Of a DNA stretch of 64,000 bases, positions 42,401 through 51,900 are shown piece by piece. The stretch spans positions 1-64,000 of the forward strand of contig OW818645.1 in assembly GCA_942492835.1 (NCBI GenBank). Direction: 5' to 3'. Every line of letters begins with the position of its first letter. Positions within the stretch are counted from its first letter, which is position 1. Both the position numbers and the translations under genes were made by a program. This DNA comes from GWB2-37-7 sp942492835 (GTDB lineage: Bacteria > Bacillota > Clostridia > Lutisporales > Lutisporaceae). The notes beneath the pieces were generated by a model. That model saw nothing but the letters and a program-made list of their open reading frames with translations. It was not told where the DNA came from and ran no database searches.

Positions 42401-42929
42401 CTCGACTTACCCAGTAATATTAGATATGTCAAAATCAGATTCAATATCTTATCAAATAAGGAATATCAAAGAGTCTTTGAGACAAATACCAAATAAGGGC
42501 ATAGGCTATAGAATATTGAAATACCTTACACCAGTAGAAAAAAAGCAAAAGCTAAGCTTCAACTTAAAACCAGAAATAAGCTTTAACTACTTAGGACAGT
42601 TTGAAGAGAACGAAGCTACAGGTATCTTCAACATGTCAGGTATTTCATCAGGAAATTCAATGAGCTTAGAATCAGAGAAAATTAATTTAATAGATATTAA
42701 TGGAATGATATCACAAAACAAAATGATACTAAGCTTCAGTTATAGCAATAAGCAATTAACAAGAGATAGCATTTTGAAACTAGCAGAGTATTATAAGAAG
42801 CACCTAGCAGATATAATAGAGCATTGTACTAATGCCAAGGGAAATGTATTGACTCCAAGTGATATTACTCTACAAGGTATAAATATAGAACAATTAGGAG
42901 AGATCTACGATATTTTAAGAAATAAATAA
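27438..42929 (+). CDS. Nonribosomal peptide synthetase NRPS-4 (A-PCP-C-A-PCP-E-C-A-PCP-E-C-A-PCP-E)
   Basis: The start is ATG 27438, preceded by GAAAGGGG (27422-27429); an in-frame TTG at 27405 lacks such a site. About 5,163 residues. Order: A (1-520), PCP (530-600), LCL C domain (615-1040), A (1060-1550), PCP (1560-1640), E (1645-2110), DCL C domain (2125-2550), A (2580-3080), PCP (3085-3160), E (3165-3620), DCL C domain (3645-4080), A (4100-4600), PCP (4610-4680), E (4685-5150). The first A domain is divergent (SHDAAIMDIY, YGQSESS; code DAMHVGLYNK) and I cannot assign it. The other three read DGTTTAEVVK, DGTITAEVVK and DGTITAEVVK, close to the Tyr code, so three successive D-Tyr-like residues are expected. 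It lies 64 bp after NRPS-3 and 18 bp before NRPS-5, and starting with A fits the C domain that ends NRPS-3. Confidence 0.96.
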   Translation: MLVKTFEQQVCKHPNNIAVKTASGEITYDTLNRNSNRIACHIMSQIIDDKYEVSYVQADDSNNLIYTKTRAILLFEHGVDMITGTVSAVKAGVTYVPFDPTYPENRLIYMLKDCEASLLITNSKNWNLAQRLSEHGITEVDIINIDDCGDSISDENLGYYSDDKNLAYILYTSGSTGNPKGVMQSYRNVEYFIRNYIKDMKITSADKMTLFSSFSHDAAIMDIYSALLSGATLYPLNIREQINIDELNEWLIDQGITIWHSVPTLYRYYINTLKSKDKYPALKFIVLGGESVLKHDIEMSQKYFENTIFVNLYGQSESSYNSSLHISPIENIKGMTLGKVIDGTEIYVVDEEGEEVAPLRVGEILIVSPYISLGYWKDAERTSSAFGNDADLGSLYWTGDLGRLLKDGSIEFAGRKDLQIKIRGYRVELGEIESKLLNHDAVKEAAVMAKMDSDGNNFLCAYIAGTDIKAISDELREYLGKELPDYMIPSYFIPLEKLPLTPNGKLDREVLSKLGTSINSGVEYEAPRNTMEEKLVNICQEVLGVEQIGINDSFFELGGHSLKAASLVAKIHKALNVEVPLKEIFINPTIKGMAEYIKISKESIYLSIESIEEKEYYQMSSAQKRVYTLQQLDINSTSYNITRVLELVGDLDVDRLKEVFNKLIQRHESLRTSFEALEEGLLQKVHKQVEFEIEEYEADEEKEIEKNVKDFIRVFDLSKAPLLRVGLVKVKSNKHILMYDIHHIISDGTSMGILVEEFSKAYAGEEIKPLRLQYKDFSEWQNNMYSSEKINEQEEYWLKQFEGEIPVLNLTTDYQRPALQSFEGASIQFEIKEELTNKLKQMAKATGSTMYMVLLSTFNILLSKYSGQEDIVVGSPIAGRPHADLENIIGMFVNTLAMRNYPNGEKTFVDFLREVKNNALGAYENQDYQFEELVEKLAVARDFSRNPVFDVMLVLQNMDIAEVKVEDLKISPYKSENMVSKFDITLTAVELENSISIGIQYCTKLFSRATIMRMYKHLENIIQAVTENIDIKLSEVEILTAEEKQKILIDFNNTKADYPKNKTIQQLFEEQVERTPNNIAVLYEDKQLTYRELNEKANQLAGVLRNKGVVADSIVGIMANRSLEMVIGIIGILKAGGAYLPIDPYYPKERVDYMLQDSGAKLLLIQKHLKDCVSNSIDTISIDEASIYEGDNKNLEIITELNNLAYVIYTSGSTGKPKGVMIEHRNINNSICSLMKEYRLCQNDSILHVISFAFDGFVTTLFTPILSGAKVVFMKDEDSKNPISIKEHINRYGITRFTSVPTLYSALLEASDKEDLETLRIVTLAGENTSESLIKKSKNIMPNVEIINEYGPTENSVVTTISRDIQAGKKVTIGKPIANTKVYIVDKNNKLQPIGVPGELCIAGEGLARGYLNNLELTVEKFVDSPFELETRMYHTGDLATWLPDGNIEYLGRIDHQVKIRGFRVELGEIENKLLSHEAIKESVVIARDDKSENKYLCAYVVGEKELTVLELREHLSKDLPDYMIPLYFIQLNKLPLTSNGKIDKKALPEPDGSISTGTEYEAPRNSTEEKLVKVWEDVLGIERVGINDNFFALGGDSIKAIQVAARMQKYQLKLEVKYIIKNPTIKEQSRYVVKNSRKAEQGLVTGEIELTPIQRWFLDTNFTDKHHWNQSVMLYREEGFYEEALTKAFDKLVEHHDILRTVYEEKQGNIRQINREKDGDFFTLEVFDLTHIDNKEDIAAKIKEKANNIQGSIDLVNGSLIKLGLFKTKHGDHLLIVIHHLVVDGVSWRIIFEDLSIAYKQAINGERIVLQEKTDSFKLWSEELRKYANSSKLIKELPYWRKIQESDISAIPKDLDFDSYISNDKRTISIDFTEKETEQLIKQVNRAYGTEINDILLTALGAAIKEWSGNEKVLIDLEGHGRELKLADVDISRTVGWFTSTYPVILDMTGIRDRGYQIKKTKESLRHIPNKGIGYGILKYLTKPENREGVSFNRNAEISFNYLGQFDNDVNTEVFKASNMPLGNSVSLRSEKTYSIDISGIITGGRLVLGFSYNKNEYAEETIKKITEIYSNNLREIIEHCIEKEATEITPSDTRAKNMSLEELDSLIETLGKSGIERKAIEDIYPLSPVQEGMLFHALLDKNSHAYFEQTVLKIEGELDIDVFEKSLNNIIQKHEVLRTSFVYEGIGKPVQVVLSKRKANISYEDITSIEQERKAEYIEQLKEADRENSFDLTKDTLIRATIIKEAETKYHIVWSFHHIIMDGWCLSLIMKDFFESYSLIKAGNTIDIGKSEAYGSFIEWLEQQEKENAIKYWEEYLEGYEQQAAIPLKITTVDREVNRTDVVQIVLNEELTEGLVKIAQNSGVTLNTVVQAMWGILLQKYNNVEDVVFGAVVSGRPEEIKGIEEIVGLFINTIPVRIKQDKQSTFKELIKELQNKSIEASKYDYMPLAEIQSNSELRQNLFDHIMVFENYPVEKEVQAQSRERNIGFNIRNVEVYEQTNYDFGVVVIPGKEIALKLTYNTSVYEEENIRKIEGHFTQIAESVVEDAEVKISEVEILTEEERQQILIDFNNTAVDYTNDKAIYQLFEEQVERSPDSIALMYEDRSLTYRELNERANQLARVLRNIGVKSDNIIGIMVERSLEMIVGIIGILKAGCAYLPIDPEYPQDRIEYMLQDSGARILLTQSALSNRIVLKQEVLILDDSTLYKGDNTNLDKVNKSNDLAYIIYTSGSTGKPKGVMIEHRNVYNSIYSRMKEYELGQKDNVLQLFSFAFDGFVTSFFTPILSGSRVILMKDEDSKNPICIKEHIKRYGITHFITVPSLYSAILECSDKKELETLRIITLAGENTSESLIKQSKAIKPDLEIVNEYGPTENSVVTTILRDMKIGKKVTIGKPIANTKVYILDKNSKLQPTGVAGELCIAGAGLARGYLNRPELTTEKYVDNPFKLGDRMYHTGDLARWLPDGNIEFLGRIDNQVKIRGYRIELGEIENKLLSHEAVKETVIISRDDNDGSKYLCAYVVGDKELTVLELREHLSKDLPDYMIPSYFIQLEKLPLTSNGKVDRKALPEHDGSVNSGVEYIAPRNEIEKKLVSIWQEVLGIESIGISDNFFALGGDSIKSIQISARMQKYQLKLEVKYIMQNPTIKELSKYVVKNSRKAEQDLVTGEIELTPIQRWFFDTNFTDKHHWNQSVMLYREDGFYEEALTKAFDKLVEHHDILRTVYEEKQGNIKQINREKDGDFFTLEVIDLTHIDNKEDIAEKIKEKANNIQRSIDLSNGPLIKLGLFKTKHGDHLLIVIHHLVVDGVSWRIIFEDLDIAYKQAINSERIVLQDKTDSFKLWSEELRKYANSSKLLKELPYWRKIEESDISAIPKDLDSDSYISNDKRTISIDFTEKETEQLIKQVNRAYGTEINDILLTALGTTIKEWSGNEKVLIDLEGHGRELKLEDVDISRTVGWFTSTYPVILDMTGIRDRGYQIKKTKESLRHIPNKGIGYGILKYLTKPENREGISFNRYAEISFNYLGQFDNDVNTEVFKASNMPLGNSVSLRSEKTYSIDISGIITGGRLGLGFSYNKNEYAEETIKKITEIYSCELREIIEHCIEKEATEITPCDTRAKNMSLEELDSLIETLGKSEIDKKTIEDIYPLSPMQEGMLFHALLDKNSHAYFEQTVLEIEGELDIDVFEKSLNNIIQKHEVLRTAFVYEGIGKPVQVVLSKRKANISYEDITSIEQERKAEYIEQLKEADRENSFDLTKDTLIRATIIKEAERKYHIVWSFHHIIMDGWCLSLIMKDFFKSYSSIKTGNTVDIGKSEAYGSFIEWLEEQEKKDAARYWEKYLEGYEQQTAIPLKRTTVDRELNRTKVVQFVLKKELTEGLVKVAQNSGVTLNTVVQAMWGMLLQKYNNVEDVVFGAVVSGRPEEIKGIEEIVGLFINTIPVRVRQDKQSTFKELIKELQNKSIEASKYDYMPLAEIQSNSELKQNLFDHIMVFENYPVEKEVQAQSRERNIGFKIKNVEVYEQTNYDFGVVVIPGKEIALKLTYNTSVYEEENIRKIEGHFKSIADKVVEDAEVKISEVEILTEEERQQILIDFNNTKIDYPKDKTIHQLFEEQVERTPDNIAVVYEDRSLTYRELNEKANQLARVLRGKGVSTDNIVGIMVERSLEMIVGIIGILKVGCAYLPIDPEYPQGRIEYMLQDSGARILLTQSALSNRIVLNQEVFILILDDNMLYTGDNTNLDKVNKSNDLAYIIYTSGSTGKPKGVMIEHRNVYNSIYSRMREYELGHKDNVLQLFSFAFDGFVTSFFTPILSGSRVILMKDEDSKNPVSIKEYIKRYGITHFITVPSLYSAILECSDKEELETLRIVTLAGENTSESLIKQSKSIKPDLEIVNEYGPTENSVVTTISRDMKIGKKVTIGKPIANTKVYILDKNSKLQPTGVAGELCIAGAGLARGYLNRPELTTEKYVDNPFKLGEKMYHTGDLARWLPDGNIEFLGRIDNQVKIRGYRIELGEIENKLLSHEAVKETVVIARDDDRGSKYLCAYVVGDKELTVLELREHLSKDLPDYMIPSYFIQLEKLPLTPNGKVDRKALPEPDGSINSGVEYIAPESEVEEKLAAIWQEILGIEKVGLNDNFFSLGGDSIKAIQVTSRLYQYNMKLDIKQIIQNQTISKISKYVEHISYKSSQEIVTGETKLTPIQKWFFECNFTDKHHWNQAISLNAIKGFDESIINKVFTKILEHHDVLRATYEINRQEARQIIKPINEHMYDFEVYDFRNKSDYLDCIKSKSSEVQASINLEEGPLVKLALFKTIEGDYLLIAIHHLAVDGVSWRIIMEDFAAGYNQCLNNQNIEFQLKTDSYKAWVEMLNSYSSSDEISKEIEYWTALENSNVVPLSDSISDYLVTKDSLTVSYKLKDIESVSIEFNEEQTEKLLKEVNSTYNTEINDILLCALGCALKKWTGNTSILVELEGHGREENIGNINIKRTVGWFTSTYPVILDMSKSDSISYQIRNIKESLRQIPNKGIGYRILKYLTPVEKKQKLSFNLKPEISFNYLGQFEENEATGIFNMSGISSGNSMSLESEKINLIDINGMISQNKMILSFSYSNKQLTRDSILKLAEYYKKHLADIIEHCTNAKGNVLTPSDITLQGINIEQLGEIYDILRNK
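30600..41240 (+). repeat. Tandem A-PCP-E-C module repeats within NRPS-4
   Basis: Matching positions recur at a spacing of exactly 4,560 bp (for example 31501/36061, 32341/36901 and 33541/38101), rising to 4,566 bp after a 6-bp insertion near 40095. Units begin near 30600, 35160 and 39720. The E-C parts of the first two units and the A domains of the last two are almost identical over long stretches, which indicates recent duplication or gene conversion. The third unit's PCP-E (after about 41240) is clearly different, so the repeat ends at the A-PCP linker. Confidence 0.9.
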
Positions 42930-42947
42930 AATAGGATGGTGAGGCAC

Positions 42948-45900
42948 ATGTTTGATGAAACTAATATAAAAGATATATACATTTTATCTCCAATGCAGCA
43001 GGGAATGTTGTTCCACTCTATAATGGATAGTACCTCCAATGCATATTTTGAGCAAAATGAGCTTTCAATAAAGGGGCGCATAGACATAGAATTATTTGAA
43101 AAAAGCTTTAACTATGTTATAGAAAAGTACGATCCCCTAAGAACAATATTCCTTTATGATAAAGTAAATCAACCTCTGCAAATTGTTTTAAAGAAGAGGA
43201 GCAGCAATATATTATATAATGATATATCAAGCTTCAATGAGGATGCAAAGCAAAAATATATTGAAGAGTTTAAACAAAAAGATAAAAAGCAGGGCTTTGA
43301 TCTTTCAGAAGATTTATTGATGAGAATAGCAGTAATAAAAACTGGTGTAGAGGATTATAAAATTATATGGAGCTTCCACCATATAATAATGGATGGATGG
43401 TGTCTAGGTATAATAATGGGCGATTTCTTCAAAGCATATAGTCTGCTTGCAAAGGGTAAAACAATAAATGCTGTAAATAATTATCCTTATAGTGATTACA
43501 TAAAATGGCTTCAAGTACAAAATAAAGAAGAGGCAATGACATATTGGAAAAACTATTTACAGGATTATGAGCAACAGGTATCCATACCTAAGCTAAACAA
43601 AAAAGCAAAGGAAGGTATATATTTACATAAACAATCTCAATATGAAATTGACAAAGCAGTAACTGAAAGGCTTACAAGAATAGCAAGAGAAAATCAAATA
43701 TCTTTAAATGTAATGCTGCAAACTGCATGGAGCATATTACTTCAAAGATACAATGACACAAAGGATGTAGTTTTTGGAGCGGTAGTATCGGGAAGACCTC
43801 CAGAAGTAATTGGAATAGAAAAGATGGTAGGTTTATTTATCAATACTATACCAGTTAGAATTCAAAAAAATGATATTAGCTTTATTGAGCTAGCTAAGGA
43901 AGTACAACTAAATGCTTCAGAGTCAATTCGCTATGATTATTTACCTTTAGCAGACATACAAGCAAATTCAGAATTAAAGAATAATTTATTTAACCATATA
44001 ATGATATTTGAGAACTATCCTATGGACAAGCAGGTTAGTAATATCAATGATGAGGAAGCATTGGGCTTTTCTATAAAAGGCGTAGAAGTGTTTGAGCAAA
44101 CAAATTATGACTTAACCTTGTCTATTATACCTGGTGAGACAATTGTAATAAAAGCAACTCATAATGGTAATGTTTACAGTAAAATTGAAATAGAAAAAGT
44201 ATTTCGTCATTTTAATATGGTTATAAATCAGGTCATAGAGACTCCAAGAATAAATGCTAAAAACATTAATATAGTAGACAGTGAAGAAAAGAATCAATTA
44301 CTTGTAGAATTTAACAATACAAAAGCAGAATATCCAAAGGATAAAACTCTGTATCAGCTATTTGAAGAACAGACAGCAAAAACCCCAGACAATATAGCAG
44401 CACTATTTGAAGAAGAATCCATAACCTACAAGGAATTGAACGAAAGATCAAATCAACTTGCAAGGATACTAAGGAAAAAGGGTGTAAAGGCAGATAGTAT
44501 AGTAGCAATGTCTCTGTATCGTTCCCTAGAAATGACAATAGGAATAATGGCGATACAAAAAGCAGGAGGAGCATACCTGCCAATAGATCCAGAATATCCA
44601 GAGGATAGAATAAGATATATTCTAGAGGACAGTAATGCAAGCATATTATTGACTAAGATTAATTTACAGAATATGTATAAGTTTGAGAATACTGAAGTTA
44701 TAGCAATAGATGAAAAAGAGATATATAAGGGAGATAGCAGTAGCCTACAGCCAATGAGTGGGTCAAATAATCTAGCCTATGTAATATACACCTCTGGAAG
44801 TACAGGAAAGCCAAAAGGGGTGATGATTGAACACCACTCTGTAATAAACAGAACAAAGTGGATGCAAAAAAGATATCCAATAGGAGAAAATGATGTAATA
44901 CTACAAAGAACACCATATACCTTTGATGTATCAGTAGGAGAGCTGTTCTGGTGGTCAATGACAGGAGCTAAGGTATGCTTCTTAACACCAGGAGGAGACA
45001 AAGACCCAGAGGAAATAGTAAAGGCAATAGAAAAGTACAAAGTAACAACAATGAACTTTGTACCATCAATGATGAATATATTCCTAGAACACATAGAGGG
45101 CAGAGAAGACATAGAGAGATTATCTAGCCTAAGACAAGTATTTTGTATTGGAGAAGCCTTAACAGTACCACAGGTGCAAAGGTTCAACAGAATACTAAAC
45201 AGCGAAATAGGAACAAAACTAATAAACATATATGGACCAACAGAGACAACAGTAGAAGTATCCTACTTTGACTGCTCTACTGGAGAGAAATTTGATGTAA
45301 TACCAATAGGAAAGCCAATAGACAACATAAGTCTGTTAGTATTGGACAAGCATAATAACCTATTGCCTATAGGAGTGACAGGAGAACTATGCATATCAGG
45401 AGTAGGAGTAGGAAGAGGCTATCTAAACAGACCAGAACTGACAGCAGAAAAGTTCTTACAAAATCCTTATAAATCAGGAGAGAGAATGTATAGATCAGGA
45501 GATCTTGCACGATGGATGCCTGATGGAAACATAGAATACCTCGGAAGAATGGATGCTCAAGTAAAAATAAGGGGCAATAGAATAGAGCTAGGTGAAATAG
45601 AAAACAAGTTATTAAAGCACAATGAAATAAAAGCAGCAGTAGTAATAGACAAAGCTGACAACAATAATAATAAATATCTATGTGCATATTTAGCAGTAGA
45701 ACGAGAGCAAACAGTAGCAGAGCTAAGAGAGTATCTGTCAAAAGAGCTACCAGAATATATGATACCAACATACTTTATACAGCTTGACAAGCTGCCCTTA
45801 ACAGCAAATGGAAAAATAGACAGAAAAGCTTTACCAGAGCCTGATGGCAATATAGTTACAGGAACAGAATATGAAGCACCAAGAAACAGCACTGAAGAAA

Positions 45901-48900
45901 AGCTGGTAGCTATATGGAGAGAGGTACTAGGAGTAGAGAAGATAGGTATCAAGGATAACTTCTTTGAACTTGGAGGACACTCCTTAAAGGCAACAAGCTT
46001 AGCTGCAAAGATACATAAAATACTAAATGTAGAAGTGCCACTAAAGGAAATATTTACTAATCCTACAATAAAGAGAATATCGGAATACATTAAAGCTAGT
46101 GAAGAAAGTATCTACTCATCAATAGAGCCTATAGAAGAGAAAGAATATTACGAGATGTCCTCAGCACAAAAGAGAATGTATATACTTAATCAAATGGATA
46201 AAGAAAGTACAAGCTATAATATAACCAATGTATTAGTAATAGAAGATGAATTGGATTTACAGAAGCTAACAGAAGCATTTACAAGTCTTATAGACAGACA
46301 TGAAGCTCTAAGAACCAGCTTTAAGTTAATAGAAGAAAGTTTGGTGCAAAAAGTTCATAAGAAGGTAGACTTTGCAGTAGAGTATAGTGAGGTAGAAAAC
46401 GAAGAACAAGCTGAAGAAAAAGTGAAAAGCTTCATAAGAGCCTTTGATTTATCCAAAGCACCACTATTAAGAGTAGGGCTTATTAAAGTACATTCCAATA
46501 AGTATATATTGACTTATGATATGCACCATATTATATCAGATGGTGTATCAATGGGAATATTAACAAAAGAATTTAGCATGTTGTATCAGGGCATAGAATT
46601 ACCAAAGCTGCGAGTTCAATACAAAGACTACGCTGAGTGGCAAGGAAGATCATACTTTACAGAAAAGATAGGGAAGCAAGAAAAATATTGGATAGAGACC
46701 TTCAAAAAAGAAATAATGCCTTTGAACATGCCTTTAGATTATGATAAGAAGAACTGGCAAGCTTTTGCGGGAGATACTGTCCATTTTAAAGTTGAAAGTC
46801 ATATTGTTAAACAGCTACAAAAGCTAGCAAAGCATGAGAATACTACACTTAATAGCTTGCTGCTATCGCTATATAGTATCCTACTTTCAAAGTACTGCGG
46901 ACAAAAGGATATAATAATTGGTTCAACTGTTGCGAATAGAAATTATGCAGACCTGGAAAACATGGTAGGTATTTTTATCAATTTCTTACCAATAAGAAGT
47001 AATGTAAACCCAAATTTAAAGGTAATTGAATATATACAATCATACAAAACGCTTTTGCAAGAAGTCTATAATAATCAAGAGTATCCTTTCGACGAAATAG
47101 TTAAGAATTGTACCAGTACAATAAGAAATAGTAGAAATTCGATATTTGATACAATGCTAATATTCCATAATGAAATAGATGCAAATAAAGATTTAAGAAT
47201 AGATAATTTACATATGTTACCATATAAGTTTGACAGGAAAAGCTCTACTTTAGATTTTAAATTTGATATAGCATTAAATAACAAAAATGAATTTGAATGC
47301 TCCATAGAGTATAACAATAGCCTATTTAAAGCTGAAAGTATGTTAGCTTTAGCAAAGCATTATGAGCTATTAATAGCAAAGGCACTTGCAAATTTAGAGT
47401 CTAATATAATCGATATAGAGATATTTAGTCAAGAAGAAAAACAAAATATTGAGCTAAAACGAGAAACTAATAATATAGATAATACAGCAACTAATGTAGT
47501 AATCTCTTCAACCTTTACCACAGACCCATTAGAAGAGCATTTAAGCTGGTGGTGTGAGAAGTTTGGTAAAGCTGTAAGGGTTAACTTTGCATCATACAAT
47601 CAGGTATTTCAAGAGTTAATAGATAAGGAGAGCATAACCTCTAAGAATACAGGAATAAACCTGATAATGGTTCGCTTTGAAGACTGGATTAGAGATATTA
47701 AAGGCAGTGACAAAGAAAAATGCGACTTAATTAAGAGTAACTATGAAAAGCTAATATATATTCTAAAGAATAAGGAAAAAAATGCAGAATACATAATTGG
47801 GATATTCCCAGTAGCTAATCATTTAGGACTAAGTGCTGAAGTAATAGACTATATTAAAGAATTAAATAATGAATATCGAGATACAGTTAAAAATATGAAT
47901 GATGTAAGTCTGTTAGAGTTTACTGATATAGCAGAGCTATACAATATAGGAGAAATATTTAACCCTATAACAGATAAAGTTGGTCATATTCCTTTTAGTG
48001 ATGAATACTATGCAGCCGTTGGTACTAGGATAGCAAGAAAGATATGTGCAACAAAACCTAACCCATTTAAGGTAGTAGCAGTAGACTGTGACAATACTTT
48101 ATGGGAGGGTGTAGTTGGCGAAGATGGTGCATTAGGGGTAACGGTAGAAGAGTCATACATGGAAATGCAAAAACTTCTTATTCAAAAGTACAACGAAGGA
48201 ATGCTTATAGTTATAAGCAGTAAAAATAATGAAGCGGATGTCTGGGAGGTTTTCGACAAAAATCCTCAGATGTTGCTGAAAAGAGAACATGTTATTGCCT
48301 GGAAAATAAACTGGGAATCAAAATATATAGGCATAAGAGAGCTAGCACAAGAACTAAACCTTGGAATAGACAGCTTTATCTTTATTGACGATAGTGCAAA
48401 GGAATGCTATGAAATGATGGCAAACAATCCACAAGTGCTTACTTTGCAGCTGCCAGAGGATACAAGGCAAATACCAAAGTTTCTAAAGCATGTATGGGCA
48501 TTTGATAAGGAAAAGCTTACTGAGGAAGATAAGAACAGAACAAAGCTTTATCAAGTAGAAAGACAAAGACAAGAAGTACAAAAGGAAAGCATTACGCTGG
48601 AAGACTTCATAAAGGAGCTAAGTTTAAAAGTATATATAAATGAAATAGAAGAAGAGGAAATACCTAGAGTATCTCAATTAACACAGCGAACAAATCAGTT
48701 TAATCTAAGTACAATAAGAAGAACAGAAGCGGATATAGAAAGTATAATGAAAAATCCTCAGATGAAATGCTTGACAATACAAGTAGAGGATCGTTTTGGA
48801 GAGTATGGATTAACTGGTGTTGTAATAATGAAGATAGAAGAAGACAACGCATTTTTAGATACATTCCTTCTAAGCTGTAGAGTATTAGGAAGGCAAGTAG

Positions 48901-51900
48901 AAGCCGTTGTATTGGCAGAACTAAGTAAATACTGCAAAGAAAAGGGTATTTCTAGGATTAAAGCTGATTTTTATCCTACTAAGAAGAATAAACCATTTGA
49001 AGAATTCATAAAACAGAATAAATGGCAGCTAGTATCAGAAGCAGAGCAGTGTAATAGATATGAAATACAAGCTCATGATATAGACAATTCAATAGAATAT
49101 ATAGAGTGTCATTTCTGTGAAGAGCGACCTAGAAAGCAGGCTGAGGCTGAAAAAGAAGTAGCTGCTACATTTGAAATTCAAGCTGTAGAACAGGAGTTTT
49201 GTTCGGTAGAGTCTACTTGGCAAGTAAACATAAATAACGAAGAGGAATTATTACATAAAAACTACCTGATGCAGTTAAAATATTGTACAGGCAAAAAGCT
49301 TCTGGAAATTCCGAAGGATAGACAGAAGTATAGAAACAATAACCATGTTTATGAAGCTCCAAGAAATGTAATAGAAGAAAAGCTGGTAGATATATGGAGA
49401 GAGGTACTAGGAGTAGAGAAGATAGGTATAAATGACAACTTCTTTGGGCTTGGAGGACACTCCTTAAAGGCAACAAGCTTAATTGCAAAGCTTCATAAGC
49501 AGTTTAATGTGGAAATACCGTTAAAAGAAATATTCAATACACCTACAATAAAAGGGTTATATGAATACATACAAGTCTTAGAAAAAAATATATACTCAGC
49601 TATTAAACCAATAGAAGAGAGGGAATACTATCCCCTTTCCTCAGTACAAAAAAGAATATATATGCATGATCAAATAAATGGCATAAGCACTATGTATAAT
49701 ACGCCAATGATATATAGGGTTAGTGGAAATATACACATTCAAAGAGTAGAAGATGCTTTTAAAGCCCTTATAGAGAGACATGAGACTCTCCGTACCTCCT
49801 TTGAAATCATAAATGGAGAGCCTGTGCAAAGGATACATGATAGCATTGATTTTAAAGTAAGCCTTTGGGATGCACCAAAGGAAGAGGTTGAAAAAATCGT
49901 AAAAGACTTCATACAGCCTTTTGACCTTGCCAAAGCTCCTCTTATGCGTGTGGGCATTATTCGTCACAGTCCTTATAAATACGTGCTTCTAATGGATATG
50001 CACCATATTATATCAGATGGAAGCTCTCTTGCTATATTTGTAAATGAATTTATGAAGCTCTATGAAGATGAGCTGCTTCCTGAGCTTAGAATACAATACA
50101 AGGATTATGCTTGTTGGCAAAATGAGCTTTATGAATCTGGAAAAATGCAAAAATATGAGAAATATTGGTTAGAACAGTTTCCTCAAAATGAAGAAATACC
50201 AGTGCTAAATATGCCTACAGATTTTACAAGACCAAGTATATTTACCGATGAGGGAGATGCTTATAGACTTGAAGTAGATAGAGAATTGGTATTGAAGCTT
50301 CAAGCGCTAACCAAAGATAATGATGCAACTCTCTTTATGGTGCTTTTGGGTATATACAGCATTACTTTGTCAAAATATGCTTCACAGGAGGATATACTGA
50401 TAGGTACTGTTACTGCTGGAAGAAATAACGTGGATACACAAGGACTCATAGGACTCTTCCTAAATAACATTGTATTACGATGCAGACCAGAGAGGAATTT
50501 AACCTTTAAGGAATACCTTAATAAACTAAAAGAGACAGTACTAAACGCCTTTGATAATCAACAGTATCCGATGGAGGAACTGATAGACAAACTGAGTATT
50601 CACAAGGATATTAGCAGAAATATACTATTTGATGTCATGATAATTCTTCAAAACTTTGATAAAGGAAATATGAGTAAGGAAATTAAGGATTTTAATATCA
50701 ATGTTTATGAGACTGAGCAGAAAACGTCCAAATATGATATGACACTTTATATCAATGAAGACTATGATCGTATGAGCTTTGAGGTTGAATACTGCACAAG
50801 GCTATATAAGAGAGAATCCATTGAAGCCTTTATGAAACATTTTTTACATATTGCAAAAGAAATATTAGCTTATCCACAAAATAAAATAGGTGAATTGGAC
50901 ATGCTTTCTGATGAAGAAAAGCACTGTCTATTACATACATTTAACGATAGTTGCAAGGAATACTCTAGAGAAAAGGTAATTCAACAATTATTTGAGGAAC
51001 AGGTAGAGAAAACACCAGATAAAACAGCGATTGTTTTTGATAGTCAAAGTCTTAGTTATAGAGAGCTAAATCAAAAATCTAATCAACTAGCAAGAAAGCT
51101 TAGAGAAATTGGGGTTAAACAGGAAAGCATTGTAGCCATTATGGTAGATAGATCTGTAGAAATGCTAATTGCTGTTATGGGTGTTCTTAAATCAGGGGGA
51201 GCTTATGTACCAATAGACCCAAATTATCCTGAGGATAGAATAAAATATATGCTCGAGGACAGTAGTGCTAGTATTATTCTAACCCAATCTAAGATAGCAG
51301 CTGATATAACACTAGCTCAAACATGTATACTTTTAGACAAAGACGAAACCTATGTGGGAGATAGTACCAATATTGAGCTTATTAATTGTCCTAGGGATTT
51401 AGCCTATATTATATATACTTCTGGTACGACAGGAAAGCCAAAAGGAGTAATGGTAGAACATGGGAATATCACGAATATTGCTTTTGCTTGGATAGAACAT
51501 TATAAGCTATCAACCTTTGAAGTAAGGCTTTTACAGATGGCTAGTATTTCCTTTGATGTATTTGTGGGGGATTTATGTAGAGCGCTCCTAAACGGCGGAA
51601 CTATGGTTGTATGTCCTGCTAATGTGCGTTATGATCTTCCAGAGCTCTATAAGCTAATATGGGAGCAGAAAATCAATATATTTGAATCTACTCCTGCATT
51701 AGTTATACCTTTTATGGATTATGTATATGAAAATAATCTAGAAATTGATAATTTACAGATATTAATTATGGGTTCTGATGTTTGTCCTATGGAAGACTAT
51801 AAAAGGATAGCACAAAGATATGCAAAGCAAATGCGTGTCTTAAATAGCTATGGAATTACAGAGGCAACCATCGACTCTAGTTATTATGAGGAAAGCCTTG

